Shown piece after piece: positions 38,647-47,904 of a DNA stretch of 49,920 nucleotides. The stretch comes from Psychromonas sp. psych-6C06 (GTDB lineage: Bacteria > Pseudomonadota > Gammaproteobacteria > Enterobacterales > Psychromonadaceae): contig NZ_PIZM01000015.1 of the NCBI RefSeq assembly GCF_002835465.1, positions 1 to 49,920 on the forward strand, written 5' to 3'. Under the pieces are notes generated by a model. It was not told where the DNA came from. It searched no databases and saw nothing but the letters and a program-made list of their open reading frames with translations. A program made the position numbers and the translations under genes. Each line of letters starts with the position of its first letter. Within the stretch, counting starts at the first letter, position 1.

Positions 38647-39021
38647 ATGGCAACAATTTCACAATTGGTACGCAAACCGCGTAAGGACAAAGTTCAAAAA
38701 ACTAATGTTCCTGCGTTAGAAGCGTGTCCACAAAAACGTGGTGTATGTACTCGTGTATATACTACTACTCCAAAAAAACCTAACTCAGCAATGCGTAAAG
38801 TTGCTCGTGTTCGTCTAACTAACGGTTTCGAAGTAACTTCGTACATCGGTGGTGAAGGCCATAACTTGCAAGAGCATAGTGTAATCTTGATCCGTGGCGG
38901 TCGTGTAAAAGATTTACCGGGTGTTCGTTACCATACTGTACGTGGTGCACTTGATACTTCAGGTGTTGCAGATCGTCGTAAAGGTCGTTCTAAATACGGT
39001 GCTAAAAAGCCTAAGTCTTAA
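38647..39021 (+). CDS. rpsL: 30S ribosomal protein S12
   Basis: A 124-residue decoding-centre protein. [21 protein letters not shown] and [18 protein letters not shown] hold the lysines where streptomycin-resistance changes arise; they are wild-type. Same length as E. coli. First gene of the str group. Confidence 0.98.
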   Translation: MATISQLVRKPRKDKVQKTNVPALEACPQKRGVCTRVYTTTPKKPNSAMRKVARVRLTNGFEVTSYIGGEGHNLQEHSVILIRGGRVKDLPGVRYHTVRGALDTSGVADRRKGRSKYGAKKPKS

Positions 39022-39105
39022 GACTATCCGTAAGTAAGGCCAAACAAACACTATTTTAATTTAATATGTTTTGGGTAAAATCCTGAAGCGCACGGAGATA
39101 ATAAG

Positions 39106-39576
39106 ATGCCAAGAAGACGCGTCATAGCTACTCGTAAAGTACTTCCAGATCCTAAGTTCGGATCGGAAATCCTTGCAAAATTCGTTAACGTTGTAATGGT
39201 TGACGGTAAAAAATCAGTTGCAGAAAAAATCGTTTACGGTGCACTAGATACAGCTTCACAAAAAGCTGAAAAAGAAGCACTAGACCTTTTTGAAGTAGCA
39301 CTAGAAAACATCCGCCCAAGCGTAGAGGTTAAATCTCGTCGTGTTGGTGGTTCAACATACCAAGTTCCTGTAGAAGTTCGCCCTTCTCGTCGTAATGCTT
39401 TAGCAATGCGTTGGTTAGTTGAAGCTTCTCGTAAGCGTGGTGAAAAATCAATGGCATTACGTCTAGCTGGTGAGCTAGTTGATGCAGCAGATAACAAAGG
39501 TTCTGCGGTTAAGAAACGTGAAGACGTTCACCGCATGGCTGACGCTAACAAAGCGTTTGCTCACTACCGTTGGTAG
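39106..39576 (+). CDS. rpsG: 30S ribosomal protein S7
   Basis: A 156-residue assembly initiator of the 30S head. [21 protein letters not shown] and [20 protein letters not shown] are typical. It ends [15 protein letters not shown], the shorter form seen in many bacteria. It is followed by an intrinsic terminator before fusA. Confidence 0.98.
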   Translation: MPRRRVIATRKVLPDPKFGSEILAKFVNVVMVDGKKSVAEKIVYGALDTASQKAEKEALDLFEVALENIRPSVEVKSRRVGGSTYQVPVEVRPSRRNALAMRWLVEASRKRGEKSMALRLAGELVDAADNKGSAVKKREDVHRMADANKAFAHYRW

Positions 39577-39582
39577 GATCTT

Positions 39583-39608
39583 AACGCAAGCTTTTGCTTG
39601 CGTTTTTT
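39583..39608 (+). terminator. Intrinsic terminator between rpsG and fusA
   Basis: AACGCAAGC pairs with GCTTGCGTT, a 9-bp perfect stem with a TTTT loop, followed by a T run. It would cut fusA-tuf off from rpsL-rpsG at least in part. Confidence 0.9.
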
Positions 39609-39647
39609 GCTTTAAAAAAATTATAGTTAGTATTAAAGGACATCAGA

Positions 39648-41741
39648 TTGGCACGTACAACAGCTATTGAGCAATACCGTAATATCGGCATTGTTGCGCA
39701 TGTCGATGCGGGAAAAACAACAACGACTGAACGTATTTTGTTCTACACCGGCATATCTCACCGAATGGGTGAGGTACATGACGGTGCAGCAACAATGGAC
39801 TGGATGGAGCAGGAGCAGGAGCGTGGTATCACTATCACATCTGCTGCAACGACGACATTCTGGTCTGGTATGGAAGGTCAGTTTGACAAGCATCGTATTA
39901 ATATCATCGACACACCGGGACATGTTGACTTCACCATTGAAGTTGAACGTTCCTTACGTGTACTTGATGGCGCAGTGGTTGTATTTTGTGGCTCATCGGG
40001 TGTAGAGCCTCAATCAGAAACTGTTTGGCGTCAAGCGAACAAATACCACGTTCCACGTATTGTATTTGTGAACAAGATGGATAGAACCGGTGCTGATTTT
40101 GAAGCAGTTGTAGAACAAATTCGTGAACGCTTAGGCGCCACTTGTGTTCCAATTCATTTGAATGTGGGCACAGAGGAAGACTTTAGCGGTGTGATTGATC
40201 TCATCAAAATGAAGTTAATCAACTGGACTGACGCAGACCAAGGCATGACGTTTGAATATCACGATATTCCAGACGACTTAGTTGAGCGAGCGCAAGAACT
40301 GCACGAAGAGATTGTTGATACAGCTGCAGAAGCAAACGATGAACTGATGGAAAAGTACCTTGAAGAAGGTGAACTTTCTGTCGAAGAGATCAAACAGGGC
40401 TTACGTATTCGTACGTTAAGCAATGAAATTGTACTAGCGACCTGCGGTAGCGCCTTTAAAAATAAAGGTGTGCAAGCAGTACTAGATGCAGTGATTGATT
40501 TCTTGCCTTCTCCAATTGAAGTTGAAGCCATTAAAGGCATCGACGAAAAAGAGAATGAAGTCGCATGTCCTGCTGACGATAACGCACCCTTTGCAGCGCT
40601 TGCATTTAAAATTGCAACGGACCCATTCGTAGGTACGTTGACATTTATGCGCGTTTATTCAGGTGTTGTTAATTCAGGTGATCATGTTTATAACTCAGTA
40701 AAACAAAAGCGTGAGCGTTTTGGCCGTATCGTTCAGATGCACGCCAATGACCGTCAAGAGATCAAAGAGGTGCGCGCTGGCGATATCGCTGCTGCAATCG
40801 GCCTTAAAGATGTTACGACGGGTGACACGCTATGTAATGCTGATCATAAAGTGATTCTTGAGCGTATGGACTTTCCTGAGCCAGTGATTCAGATTGCAGT
40901 TGAACCTCGAACGAAGGTTGACCAAGATAAACTGACCATTGCGCTTGAAAAGTTAGCAGCAGAAGATCCTTCTTTTCGTGTTGAAACGAATGAAGAATCT
41001 GGACAAATACTACTCTCTGGCATGGGTGAGCTTCACCTAGATATTATCGTAGATCGTATGCGCCGTGAGTTTAGTGTTAACTGTAACGTGGGTAATCCTC
41101 AAGTTGCATACCGAGAAGCCATCCGTAAAACGGTTGAAATTGAAGGTAAATTTATTCGTCAAGGTGAAGGGCCGAGCCAATATGGCCACGTCATCTTGAA
41201 GCTTGAACCGCTTGAAGCGGGCGCAGGTTTTGAATTTGTTAATGAAGTCACAAATGGTTGTATTCCTAAAGAGTACTTTCCGGCGATTAGCAAAGGCTGT
41301 GAAGAACAAATGAACCAAGGTGTGTTAGCGGGTTATCCGATGCTTGATATTCGTGCAACGCTGATTGGTGGTTCATTCCACGAAACAGATTCACAAGAGA
41401 TGTCATTCAAAGTAGCTGCTATGTTAGGTTTTAGAGACGGAGCATTAAAAGCTGATGCAACCATCCTTGAGCCTGTCATGAAAGTTGAAATCACTACACC
41501 AGAAGACTGGATGGGTGATGTTGTGGGCGACCTAAATCGTCGTCGTGGTATGATTGAAGGTATGGACGAAGGCCCTGGTGGTGTTAAAATCGTGCATGCT
41601 AAAGTACCGCTTGCTGAAATGTTTGGTTATGCGACCTCATTACGCTCAGCAACACAAGGCCGTGCTTCCTATTCTATGGAATTTTTAGAATATGGTGATG
41701 CGCCTAAAAAAATAGCTAACGCAATTATTGAAGCGAAATAA
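39648..41741 (+). CDS. fusA: Elongation factor G
   Basis: A 697-residue translocase GTPase (E. coli 704). The G domain shows [12 protein letters not shown], the DTPGH switch and NKMD. Domains II-V are complete, ending [19 protein letters not shown]. The start is TTG, with AAAGGA upstream. Codon use looks less optimised than in rpsG and tuf, and residues such as [20 protein letters not shown] resemble Pseudomonas-type EF-G more than E. coli FusA. Many marine relatives carry two EF-G genes; which paralogue this is cannot be settled here. Confidence 0.95.
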   Translation: MARTTAIEQYRNIGIVAHVDAGKTTTTERILFYTGISHRMGEVHDGAATMDWMEQEQERGITITSAATTTFWSGMEGQFDKHRINIIDTPGHVDFTIEVERSLRVLDGAVVVFCGSSGVEPQSETVWRQANKYHVPRIVFVNKMDRTGADFEAVVEQIRERLGATCVPIHLNVGTEEDFSGVIDLIKMKLINWTDADQGMTFEYHDIPDDLVERAQELHEEIVDTAAEANDELMEKYLEEGELSVEEIKQGLRIRTLSNEIVLATCGSAFKNKGVQAVLDAVIDFLPSPIEVEAIKGIDEKENEVACPADDNAPFAALAFKIATDPFVGTLTFMRVYSGVVNSGDHVYNSVKQKRERFGRIVQMHANDRQEIKEVRAGDIAAAIGLKDVTTGDTLCNADHKVILERMDFPEPVIQIAVEPRTKVDQDKLTIALEKLAAEDPSFRVETNEESGQILLSGMGELHLDIIVDRMRREFSVNCNVGNPQVAYREAIRKTVEIEGKFIRQGEGPSQYGHVILKLEPLEAGAGFEFVNEVTNGCIPKEYFPAISKGCEEQMNQGVLAGYPMLDIRATLIGGSFHETDSQEMSFKVAAMLGFRDGALKADATILEPVMKVEITTPEDWMGDVVGDLNRRRGMIEGMDEGPGGVKIVHAKVPLAEMFGYATSLRSATQGRASYSMEFLEYGDAPKKIANAIIEAK

Positions 41742-41815
41742 AAAATAAACTAAACTATCGCCTTTCCATGTGATGGCACGTGGAGAGGTATTAACTGAAA
41801 AAGAAGGTACACACT

Positions 41816-43000
41816 GTGTCTAAAGAAAAATTTGAACGTAATAAACCGCACGTAAACGTTGGTACAATCGGCCACGTCGACCACGGTAAAACAACTCTAA
41901 CTGCTGCTATCACTAACGTACTTGCAAAAGTAAACGGCGGTGAAGCAAAAGACTTCGCATCAATCGATAACGCTCCAGAAGAGCGTGAGCGTGGTATCAC
42001 AATCTCAACTTCTCACGTTGAGTACGATACTGAAACTCGTCACTACGCACACGTAGACTGTCCTGGACATGCCGATTACGTTAAAAACATGATCACTGGT
42101 GCTGCACAAATGGATGGTGGTATCCTAGTTGTTGCTGCAACAGACGGTCCTATGCCTCAAACTCGTGAGCACATCCTACTTTCTCGTCAAGTTGGTGTTC
42201 CACACTTAGTTGTTTTCATGAACAAATGTGACATGGTTGACGACGAAGAGCTTCTTGAGCTAGTAGAAATGGAAGTTCGTGAACTTCTTTCTGAATACGA
42301 TTTCCCAGGTGATGACTTACCAGTAATCCAAGGTTCAGCTCTTAAAGCGCTTGAAGGCGAAAAAGAGTGGGAAGACAAAATCGTTGAGCTTGCTGCTGCA
42401 CTAGACGCATACATCCCGCTTCCAGAGCGTGACATCGATAAGCCATTCATCCTACCAATTGAAGATGTATTCTCAATTTCAGGTCGTGGTACTGTTGTTA
42501 CTGGTCGTGTTGAGCGTGGTATCATCAAAGTTGGTGAAGAGATTGAAATCATCGGTCTTAAAGATACTACTAAAACTACATGTACTGGTGTTGAGATGTT
42601 CCGTAAACTTCTTGACGAAGGTCGTGCTGGTGAGAACGTTGGTGTTCTTCTACGTGGTACTAAGCGTGATGAGATCGAACGTGGTCAAGTTCTAGCTAAG
42701 CCTGGTTCAATTACTCCTCATACTAAATTTGAGTCTGAAGTATACGTACTAAGCAAAGATGAGGGTGGTCGTCACACTCCTTTCTTCAAAGGTTACCGTC
42801 CACAGTTCTACTTCCGTACAACTGACATCACTGGTGCTGTAGAGCTTCCAGAAGGTGTTGAAATGGTAATGCCTGGTGATAACCTTAAATTCGTTGTTGA
42901 GCTAATCGCTCCAATCGCAATGGATGAAGGTCTACGTTTCGCTATCCGTGAAGGTGGCCGTACTGTAGGTGCTGGTGTTGTTTCTACAATCATCGACTAA
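41816..43000 (+). CDS. tuf: Elongation factor Tu
   Basis: A 394-residue GTPase that brings aminoacyl-tRNA to the ribosome. [17 protein letters not shown] and NKCD are the nucleotide motifs; the C-terminal [23 protein letters not shown] is intact. GTG start. Highly biased codons. It is 74 bases after fusA. No second tuf precedes secE in this window. Confidence 0.98.
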   Translation: MSKEKFERNKPHVNVGTIGHVDHGKTTLTAAITNVLAKVNGGEAKDFASIDNAPEERERGITISTSHVEYDTETRHYAHVDCPGHADYVKNMITGAAQMDGGILVVAATDGPMPQTREHILLSRQVGVPHLVVFMNKCDMVDDEELLELVEMEVRELLSEYDFPGDDLPVIQGSALKALEGEKEWEDKIVELAAALDAYIPLPERDIDKPFILPIEDVFSISGRGTVVTGRVERGIIKVGEEIEIIGLKDTTKTTCTGVEMFRKLLDEGRAGENVGVLLRGTKRDEIERGQVLAKPGSITPHTKFESEVYVLSKDEGGRHTPFFKGYRPQFYFRTTDITGAVELPEGVEMVMPGDNLKFVVELIAPIAMDEGLRFAIREGGRTVGAGVVSTIID

Positions 43001-43002
43001 TA

Positions 43003-43054
43003 TTTAAACCTTTAGGTTTAAATATATGAAAGAGCGCTTAGGCGCTCTTTTTTT
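43003..43054 (+). terminator. Double hairpin terminator of tuf
   Basis: A first AT-rich hairpin (ATTTAAACCT with AGGTTTAAAT, about 43003-43024) is followed by AAAGAGCGC/GCGCTCTTT (43029-43037 with 43042-43050, TTAG loop) and seven Ts. Confidence 0.94.
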
Positions 43055-43077
43055 ATGTCTAAAAGAAAGTGAGAATG

Positions 43078-43225
43078 CTGGAATGCTGGAATGCCTCAAG
43101 CCCTCAGCTTTTAAGCCTTCAGCTTTTAAGCCTTCAGCTTTTAAGCCTTCAAGCCTTCAAGCCCTCAAGCCCTCAAGCCTTCAAGCTTTCAATCCTTCAA
43201 TCCTTCAGCCTTCGATCTTTCAGCT
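43078..43225. repeat. Octamer/heptamer tandem repeat array after tuf
   Basis: After AATGCTGG repeats, the 15-base unit CAGCTTTTAAGCCTT recurs three times. It then breaks down into eight-base AGCCTTCA, AGCCCTCA, AGCTTTCA and ATCCTTCA units. It fills the gap between the tuf terminator and the 3' end of tapT. The unit is related to the seven-base AGCTTTC arrays at 25129 and 38345. An apparent ORF through it is a by-product of the repeat. Confidence 0.85.
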
Positions 43226-43235
43226 TTTAATCCTT

Positions 43236-43943
43236 TTAGCTTTTCAACTTATAATAGCTTGCATCTTCTGGTAGTTGCTTTCGTTCTTTACCCAATAGGT
43301 AGTTCTCTTTAAACACATCAAACAATAATGCTAATTGAGCACTATTTTGTGGTTCGCCAATATAATCTAATGCTAGCGCCGCAACTTCTGCCGTAGCAAG
43401 TTGATTATCCTTTACTGCTTTACGGACTAAATAACGTGAAATATTTTCTGGTGAAAATGATAGGACAGGTAAGTTATCTAGGTATGGGCTTTTGCGGAAC
43501 ATCTTTTTTGCTTGTGCCCAACTCCCATCTAACAGGATAAAAAGCGGTTTTTTATCGCCAATATCACTATGTTGTGAGCTGATAACACGTTCTGCTTGGC
43601 AATATTCAGCTGGGAAAATAATCACTGGTTGCCACTGTGGATCGCGTAATAATGCCAACATTCTCTCGTTAGGTTGCGTGCGTGACCATATAAAAGCATG
43701 AGTATCAGGAATAATATCCGCGATTAGTCTTCCAGTATTGCTGGGTTTTAAAATCTCATCGTCATACATCAATAAAAGAAAGGCGCTGTTGGTTTGTACC
43801 GTTCGTTTAAACGGGCAAATACATAAGTAAGGAAGTAACATACAATGAATGCATCGTGAAATGCGACCTCCTCGTGCTAGAAAAGGGCGTGTAGATTCAC
43901 TTAAACGTTGTTCATAAAGTTTATGCAGTGCATGAGTTCTCAT
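43236..43943 (-). CDS. tapT: DTW-domain tRNA-uridine aminocarboxypropyltransferase
   Basis: A 235-residue DTW protein. Members such as E. coli TapT (YfiP) add the aminocarboxypropyl group (acp3U) to U47 of tRNA using SAM. The N-terminal RCIHCMLLPYLCIC has the four family cysteines. The signature DGSWAQAKKMFRKSPYL is the DGTW-type motif with Ser for Thr. The C-terminal ALALDYIGEP also fits. It is convergent with tuf and divergent from recQ. Confidence 0.88.
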   Translation of the reverse strand: MRTHALHKLYEQRLSESTRPFLARGGRISRCIHCMLLPYLCICPFKRTVQTNSAFLLLMYDDEILKPSNTGRLIADIIPDTHAFIWSRTQPNERMLALLRDPQWQPVIIFPAEYCQAERVISSQHSDIGDKKPLFILLDGSWAQAKKMFRKSPYLDNLPVLSFSPENISRYLVRKAVKDNQLATAEVAALALDYIGEPQNSAQLALLFDVFKENYLLGKERKQLPEDASYYKLKS

Positions 43944-43984
43944 GGTGTTATCATCTCAATTGTATTTCTTCTTAGGGTAAAACA

Positions 43985-45898
43985 ATGGAAAACTTATTAC
44001 AGCAATATTTTGGCTTTAATACCTTTCGTGCCGGACAAAAACCAGTAATTGAGGCGTTATTGAATGGCGAGAGTGCCGTTGCTATTTTCCCTACGGGGTC
44101 GGGAAAAAGTTTATGTTATCAATTACCCGCATTACAATTGGCGCATCTTACCGTTGTTGTTTCACCCCTATTAGCTTTAATACAAGATCAGCTCAATTTT
44201 CTACACAGTAAGGGGATTGCTGCTGCTAGTATTCAGTCAATGCAAAGCGCATCTGAATCTTCAGCGGTGTATAGCGCTTTAAGCAGAGGCGAGATAAAAA
44301 TATTGTTTATCTCGGTAGAGCGTTTGAACAATGAACGATTTCGTCACTTTTTAAAACAGTTACCTATTTCATTACTTGTCGTGGATGAGGCGCACTGTAT
44401 CTCAGAGTGGGGGCATAATTTTCGCCCGGACTACTTAAAGCTGGCCTTTTATCGCCAAGCTTTTAATATTAAACAGGTATTACTGCTAACGGCGACTGCT
44501 ACTACGCAGGTGGTTAATGATATGGCGAGTAAGTTTTCAATCGAAAATAAGAATATTACCGTTACCGGATCCTATCGTAGTAATTTGAACCTTGCTGTTA
44601 TCGGTTCTACCGAAGTAGATAAACTGAATCACCTTACTCCTTGGCTAAAGGCGCGTGCTAATAGCGCTGGAATTATCTATGTGACTTTGCAGAAAACTGC
44701 TGAGCGCGTTGCGAGTGCACTTTCACAAAATGGTATTGAAGCGCAAGCGTACCATGCAGGCATGAACAGTGAGCAACGAAACCATATTCAACAACGCTTT
44801 ATGTCGGGAGAGTTACCTTTAATTGTTGCGACCATTGCATTTGGTATGGGCATCGATAAAAGTGATATTCGTTTTGTTGTCCATTATGACTTGCCTAAGT
44901 CGATAGAAAACTATGCTCAAGAGATTGGCAGGGCGGGTAGAGATGGTAAACCCGCCGATTGTTTAGTATTGGCTAATCAAGATAATCTCAATATATTAGA
45001 AAACTTTGTTTTCAGTGAAACGCCTGAGCAGACTGCAATTCAACATGTCATCAATCGTATCGCAAGCAGTAGCGAGCAGTGGGAGGTGTTGATGAATAGC
45101 TTATCGAGTGAGTCCAATATTCGATTATCTGCCTTAAAAACACTGCTTGTTTACCTTGAACTAGAAGGAGTATTGCAACCTGCCTATAGCTATTATGCGG
45201 AGTACAAATTTAAGCTACTCACTACCGAGGCTACGTTGCTTGAGCGCTTTAATAGCGAACGTGTTAAATTTATTAAGGCGATATTTAGCAGTTCAGATAC
45301 CGCGAGAACGTGGTCGACGGTTAACTTTGATAAGTTAGCAGGTAACTATTCAGCGGATCGTACTCGGGTGATCAATGCCTTAGATTACTTAGATCAGCAG
45401 GGACTCATTGAGCTACAAACTAAACAGATGACTCATGTTTATCATGTTGCTAAAGAGATGATTGGCGAACATTTAGTCGCTCACCTCACGAAAAGATTCA
45501 GCGATAAAGAGAAAAGTGAGATAGATAGGATCCATTTTTTGCTTAATTTCTTTGCTAATAATTGCTGTTTAAATTTGCAATTAGCTAACTATTTTTCAGA
45601 TGATAATCTCACCCAAACATGTGGGCACTGTAGTGTTTGTAAAGGAGTCATCACTAAACTTCCTGAAGCTCAACCTTTAAAGCCATTAAATGACTTTGAC
45701 CTAGACGAACTGACTACACCGATTAGGAAAAAACTAGCGGGGCATGACAGCCATACATTGGTTGCTCGTTTTTTATGTGGATTAACAACACCTATTTTTA
45801 CGCGTTTAAAAGTGCGTAAAATAACTGGTTTTGCGCTGTTAGAGAAGTACCCCTTTGCAGAGGTACTTCAATACCTTGAACAATCGCAACAAAAGTAG
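43985..45898 (+). CDS. recQ: RecQ-family ATP-dependent DNA helicase
   Basis: A 637-residue superfamily-2 helicase. It has GFNTFRAGQKPVIEALL, Walker A PTGSGKS, DEAH in LVVDEAHCISEWGHNFRPDY, TATAT and the QEIGRAGRDG motif VI. The zinc-binding subdomain includes CGHCSVCKG near residue 545, with another Cys pair just before it. No clear HRDC domain is seen at the C-terminus; E. coli RecQ (609 residues) has one. It may be a second RecQ-type helicase rather than the RecF-pathway enzyme itself. Confidence 0.87.
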   Translation: MENLLQQYFGFNTFRAGQKPVIEALLNGESAVAIFPTGSGKSLCYQLPALQLAHLTVVVSPLLALIQDQLNFLHSKGIAAASIQSMQSASESSAVYSALSRGEIKILFISVERLNNERFRHFLKQLPISLLVVDEAHCISEWGHNFRPDYLKLAFYRQAFNIKQVLLLTATATTQVVNDMASKFSIENKNITVTGSYRSNLNLAVIGSTEVDKLNHLTPWLKARANSAGIIYVTLQKTAERVASALSQNGIEAQAYHAGMNSEQRNHIQQRFMSGELPLIVATIAFGMGIDKSDIRFVVHYDLPKSIENYAQEIGRAGRDGKPADCLVLANQDNLNILENFVFSETPEQTAIQHVINRIASSSEQWEVLMNSLSSESNIRLSALKTLLVYLELEGVLQPAYSYYAEYKFKLLTTEATLLERFNSERVKFIKAIFSSSDTARTWSTVNFDKLAGNYSADRTRVINALDYLDQQGLIELQTKQMTHVYHVAKEMIGEHLVAHLTKRFSDKEKSEIDRIHFLLNFFANNCCLNLQLANYFSDDNLTQTCGHCSVCKGVITKLPEAQPLKPLNDFDLDELTTPIRKKLAGHDSHTLVARFLCGLTTPIFTRLKVRKITGFALLEKYPFAEVLQYLEQSQQK

Positions 45899-45923
45899 GC
45901 AGTTAGATGCCAACAGTTTTATT

Positions 45924-46559
45924 TTATTGTTGGTGTGACGGTAATTGGTCATTTTCAAAGGCATTAGCAAACTCATGGTTGCGATTACGATGTTCGGCTT
46001 CATCTTCTCGAATGCGATAAATAACATCCATTAAGCGCGCATCATCGGCTAACTGATAGTATTTTTTGGCTATATCTGGTGCCGCGATATTTTCTACTTC
46101 GCCAGAGGCTATTTTATCTAAAAACTCTGTATAGCTGATGCAAGCTTCCTCTTCAAAATAGCCCACTACGCGATGTGCAGTTTTAGAAGAGAGTAAATAA
46201 AGTAAGGTATAAACGCCTAAGAAAACCCCTTGCCCTAATAAGACTAATGTTCGTTCAATCCAGGTTGGCTTAGCAATATCGAGAAAGATCATTAAGTGCA
46301 TGCGTTCATTCTCTGCTTCATCTAACAATTCTCGCACCCAACCTTCGTCATCACGCATTCGTCGTAATGCTTTTAAATGATTAAGCATACCTGCAACCAT
46401 TCCTGGTACTGCTGCAATAGTTTCTAAAATAACAGCGCGTTTAGCATATTTTTTTCCGTAAAAAATATTAAGTGTGAATTTTAATATCTGTGTAATTTTA
46501 TAGGCGATATACTCTGATGCTTTACTTGGTGCTTGGTGTGCTAATTCAAAATTTGACAT
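45924..46559 (-). CDS. aox: Alternative oxidase (cyanide-insensitive quinol oxidase)
   Basis: A 211-residue membrane-associated di-iron quinol oxidase that reduces O2 to water without pumping protons. All ligand motifs are present: LET (Glu 46), NERMH (Glu 85, His 88), FEEEA (Glu 137 or a neighbour) and EDEAEH (Glu 187, His 190). It lacks the long N-terminal extension of mitochondrial forms, as expected in bacteria. In Vibrio fischeri, aox is NO-responsive. Here a perfect FNR box sits 52 bases upstream. It is convergent with recQ. Confidence 0.95.
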   Translation of the reverse strand: MSNFELAHQAPSKASEYIAYKITQILKFTLNIFYGKKYAKRAVILETIAAVPGMVAGMLNHLKALRRMRDDEGWVRELLDEAENERMHLMIFLDIAKPTWIERTLVLLGQGVFLGVYTLLYLLSSKTAHRVVGYFEEEACISYTEFLDKIASGEVENIAAPDIAKKYYQLADDARLMDVIYRIREDEAEHRNRNHEFANAFENDQLPSHQQ

Positions 46560-46610
46560 AGCTTGTCTCCATTAAATTAAAAAGTCATTAGGAGTAAGTT
46601 AAGCTCTAAA

Positions 46611-46624
46611 TTGATCTAGATCAA
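46611..46624. promoter_or_regulatory. FNR-binding site upstream of aox
   Basis: TTGATCTAGATCAA is a perfect match to the FNR consensus TTGATNNNNATCAA. It lies about 52 bases before the aox start and about 254 before ansA, so aox is the more likely target. Activation or repression cannot be decided from sequence. Confidence 0.75.
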
Positions 46625-46877
46625 TACGAGAAGAGGGATTGATAACAGGCATATTTGTTGCTCTTTTAAATGTCTTTTTAATCAAATAATAATATTTAAC
46701 AAATGGATGCGTATTTCTTGCTCTCGCATCTTATTTGTTAAAAATAAGTGTTGTTATGGCTGGTTTGTTAAGTTTCTTTAACAAAAATAAAATGATGAAA
46801 ATATATTGATTTAGAGTAAAAAAAATTGTGGTTTGCTTCATACTCTTACTGGGAATCATTACATAGGTAATAACAAT

Positions 46878-47882
46878 ATGAAGAAACGCATTTATATCGC
46901 TTATACCGGAGGCACAATTGGTATGAAGCCTTCGCAGTCAGGCTTTGTGCCTGTTCCGGGATACTTAACCGAAACGATTGCAAATATGCCTGATTTTTAT
47001 CATGATGATATGCCTGAGTTTGAAATTAATGAATATATGCCGTTGATAGACTCGGCTAACGTATCGCCACAAATTTGGCATACAATCGCCCTCGATATTC
47101 AATCTCGCTATGATGACTTTGATGGTTTTATTGTATTACATGGCACAGATACAATGTCCTATACCGCGTCTGCATTGTCGTTTATTTTTGAGCACCTAAG
47201 CAAGCCTATTATTATCACCGGCTCACAAATTCCACTTTCTCAGTTACGCACTGATGCCCGTATTAATCTATTAAACGCTTTATATATTGCAGCTCATCAC
47301 CCGATCAATGAAGTTTGTCTATTTTTTAATAATTACCTGTTTAGAGGAAACCGAACAACTAAACAATATGCAGATGGTTTTGATGCCTTTGTCTCTCCTA
47401 ATTATGCGCCACTGCTAGAAGCTGGTATCGAAATAAAAAAATTAAGCAAATTACCAGTAGCAGTGCCTACTGAAGAATTAGTTGTACGTTCAATCGAGGT
47501 GCAGTCGATTGCTATTTTACATCTTTTCCCTGGTTTAAATTGGCAAGTGTTAGACAACCTATTAAAAAGTCCCTTAAAAGCACTGGTTTTGCTCACTTAT
47601 GGCGTGGGTAATGCACAACAAGATAAGCAACTATTAGATACATTAAAACGCGCTAGTGAGCGTGGGATTTTAATTGTTAATTGTAGCCAATGTTTAAAAG
47701 GGGCTGTTAATATGCAGGGATATGCCACGGGACATGCTTTGAATGAGGCCGGGGTGATAAGTGGTGGCGATATGACAACAGAAGCAGTGATTGCGAAATT
47801 ATATTACTTATTGAGTCAATCACTGCCACATCAGGAATTAATTGAGTTTTTTCAATCTGATTTAAGAGGTGAGCTAGGGTAG
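46878..47882 (+). CDS. ansA: L-asparaginase I (cytoplasmic)
   Basis: A 334-residue enzyme (E. coli AnsA 338) that hydrolyses asparagine to aspartate and ammonia. The first catalytic Thr is in YTGGTIGM and the second in HGTDTMSYTASALSF, with the later Lys in the TDARINLLNALYIA region. I start at 46878 (MKKRIYIAYTGG) because that is the family's N-terminus. The upstream in-frame ATG at 46833 adds 15 unlikely residues. No signal peptide, consistent with type I. Confidence 0.94.
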   Translation: MKKRIYIAYTGGTIGMKPSQSGFVPVPGYLTETIANMPDFYHDDMPEFEINEYMPLIDSANVSPQIWHTIALDIQSRYDDFDGFIVLHGTDTMSYTASALSFIFEHLSKPIIITGSQIPLSQLRTDARINLLNALYIAAHHPINEVCLFFNNYLFRGNRTTKQYADGFDAFVSPNYAPLLEAGIEIKKLSKLPVAVPTEELVVRSIEVQSIAILHLFPGLNWQVLDNLLKSPLKALVLLTYGVGNAQQDKQLLDTLKRASERGILIVNCSQCLKGAVNMQGYATGHALNEAGVISGGDMTTEAVIAKLYYLLSQSLPHQELIEFFQSDLRGELG

Positions 47883-47895
47883 CCACCCTCTTAAA
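47861..47895. terminator. Hairpin across the ansA stop codon
   Basis: TTTAAGAGG (47861-47869) pairs with CCTCTTAAA (47887-47895). It lies between convergent ansA and the solute-binding gene. No T run follows, so termination would be weak. Confidence 0.45.
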
Positions 47896-47904
47896 TAAAT
47901 AATG

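Noticed and set aside
28057-39021. Rifampicin or streptomycin resistance changes in rpoB and rpsL
   Set aside because: The classical resistance positions read as wild-type in both proteins.
43026-43274. 82-residue open reading frame with KPSAF repeats
   Set aside because: It starts inside the tuf terminator and its repeats are just the translation of the octamer DNA array.
45910-45933. CCAACA...TGTTGG hairpin as a terminator between recQ and aox
   Set aside because: The stem is only 6 bp, it overlaps the aox stop codon, and neither strand shows a T run after it.
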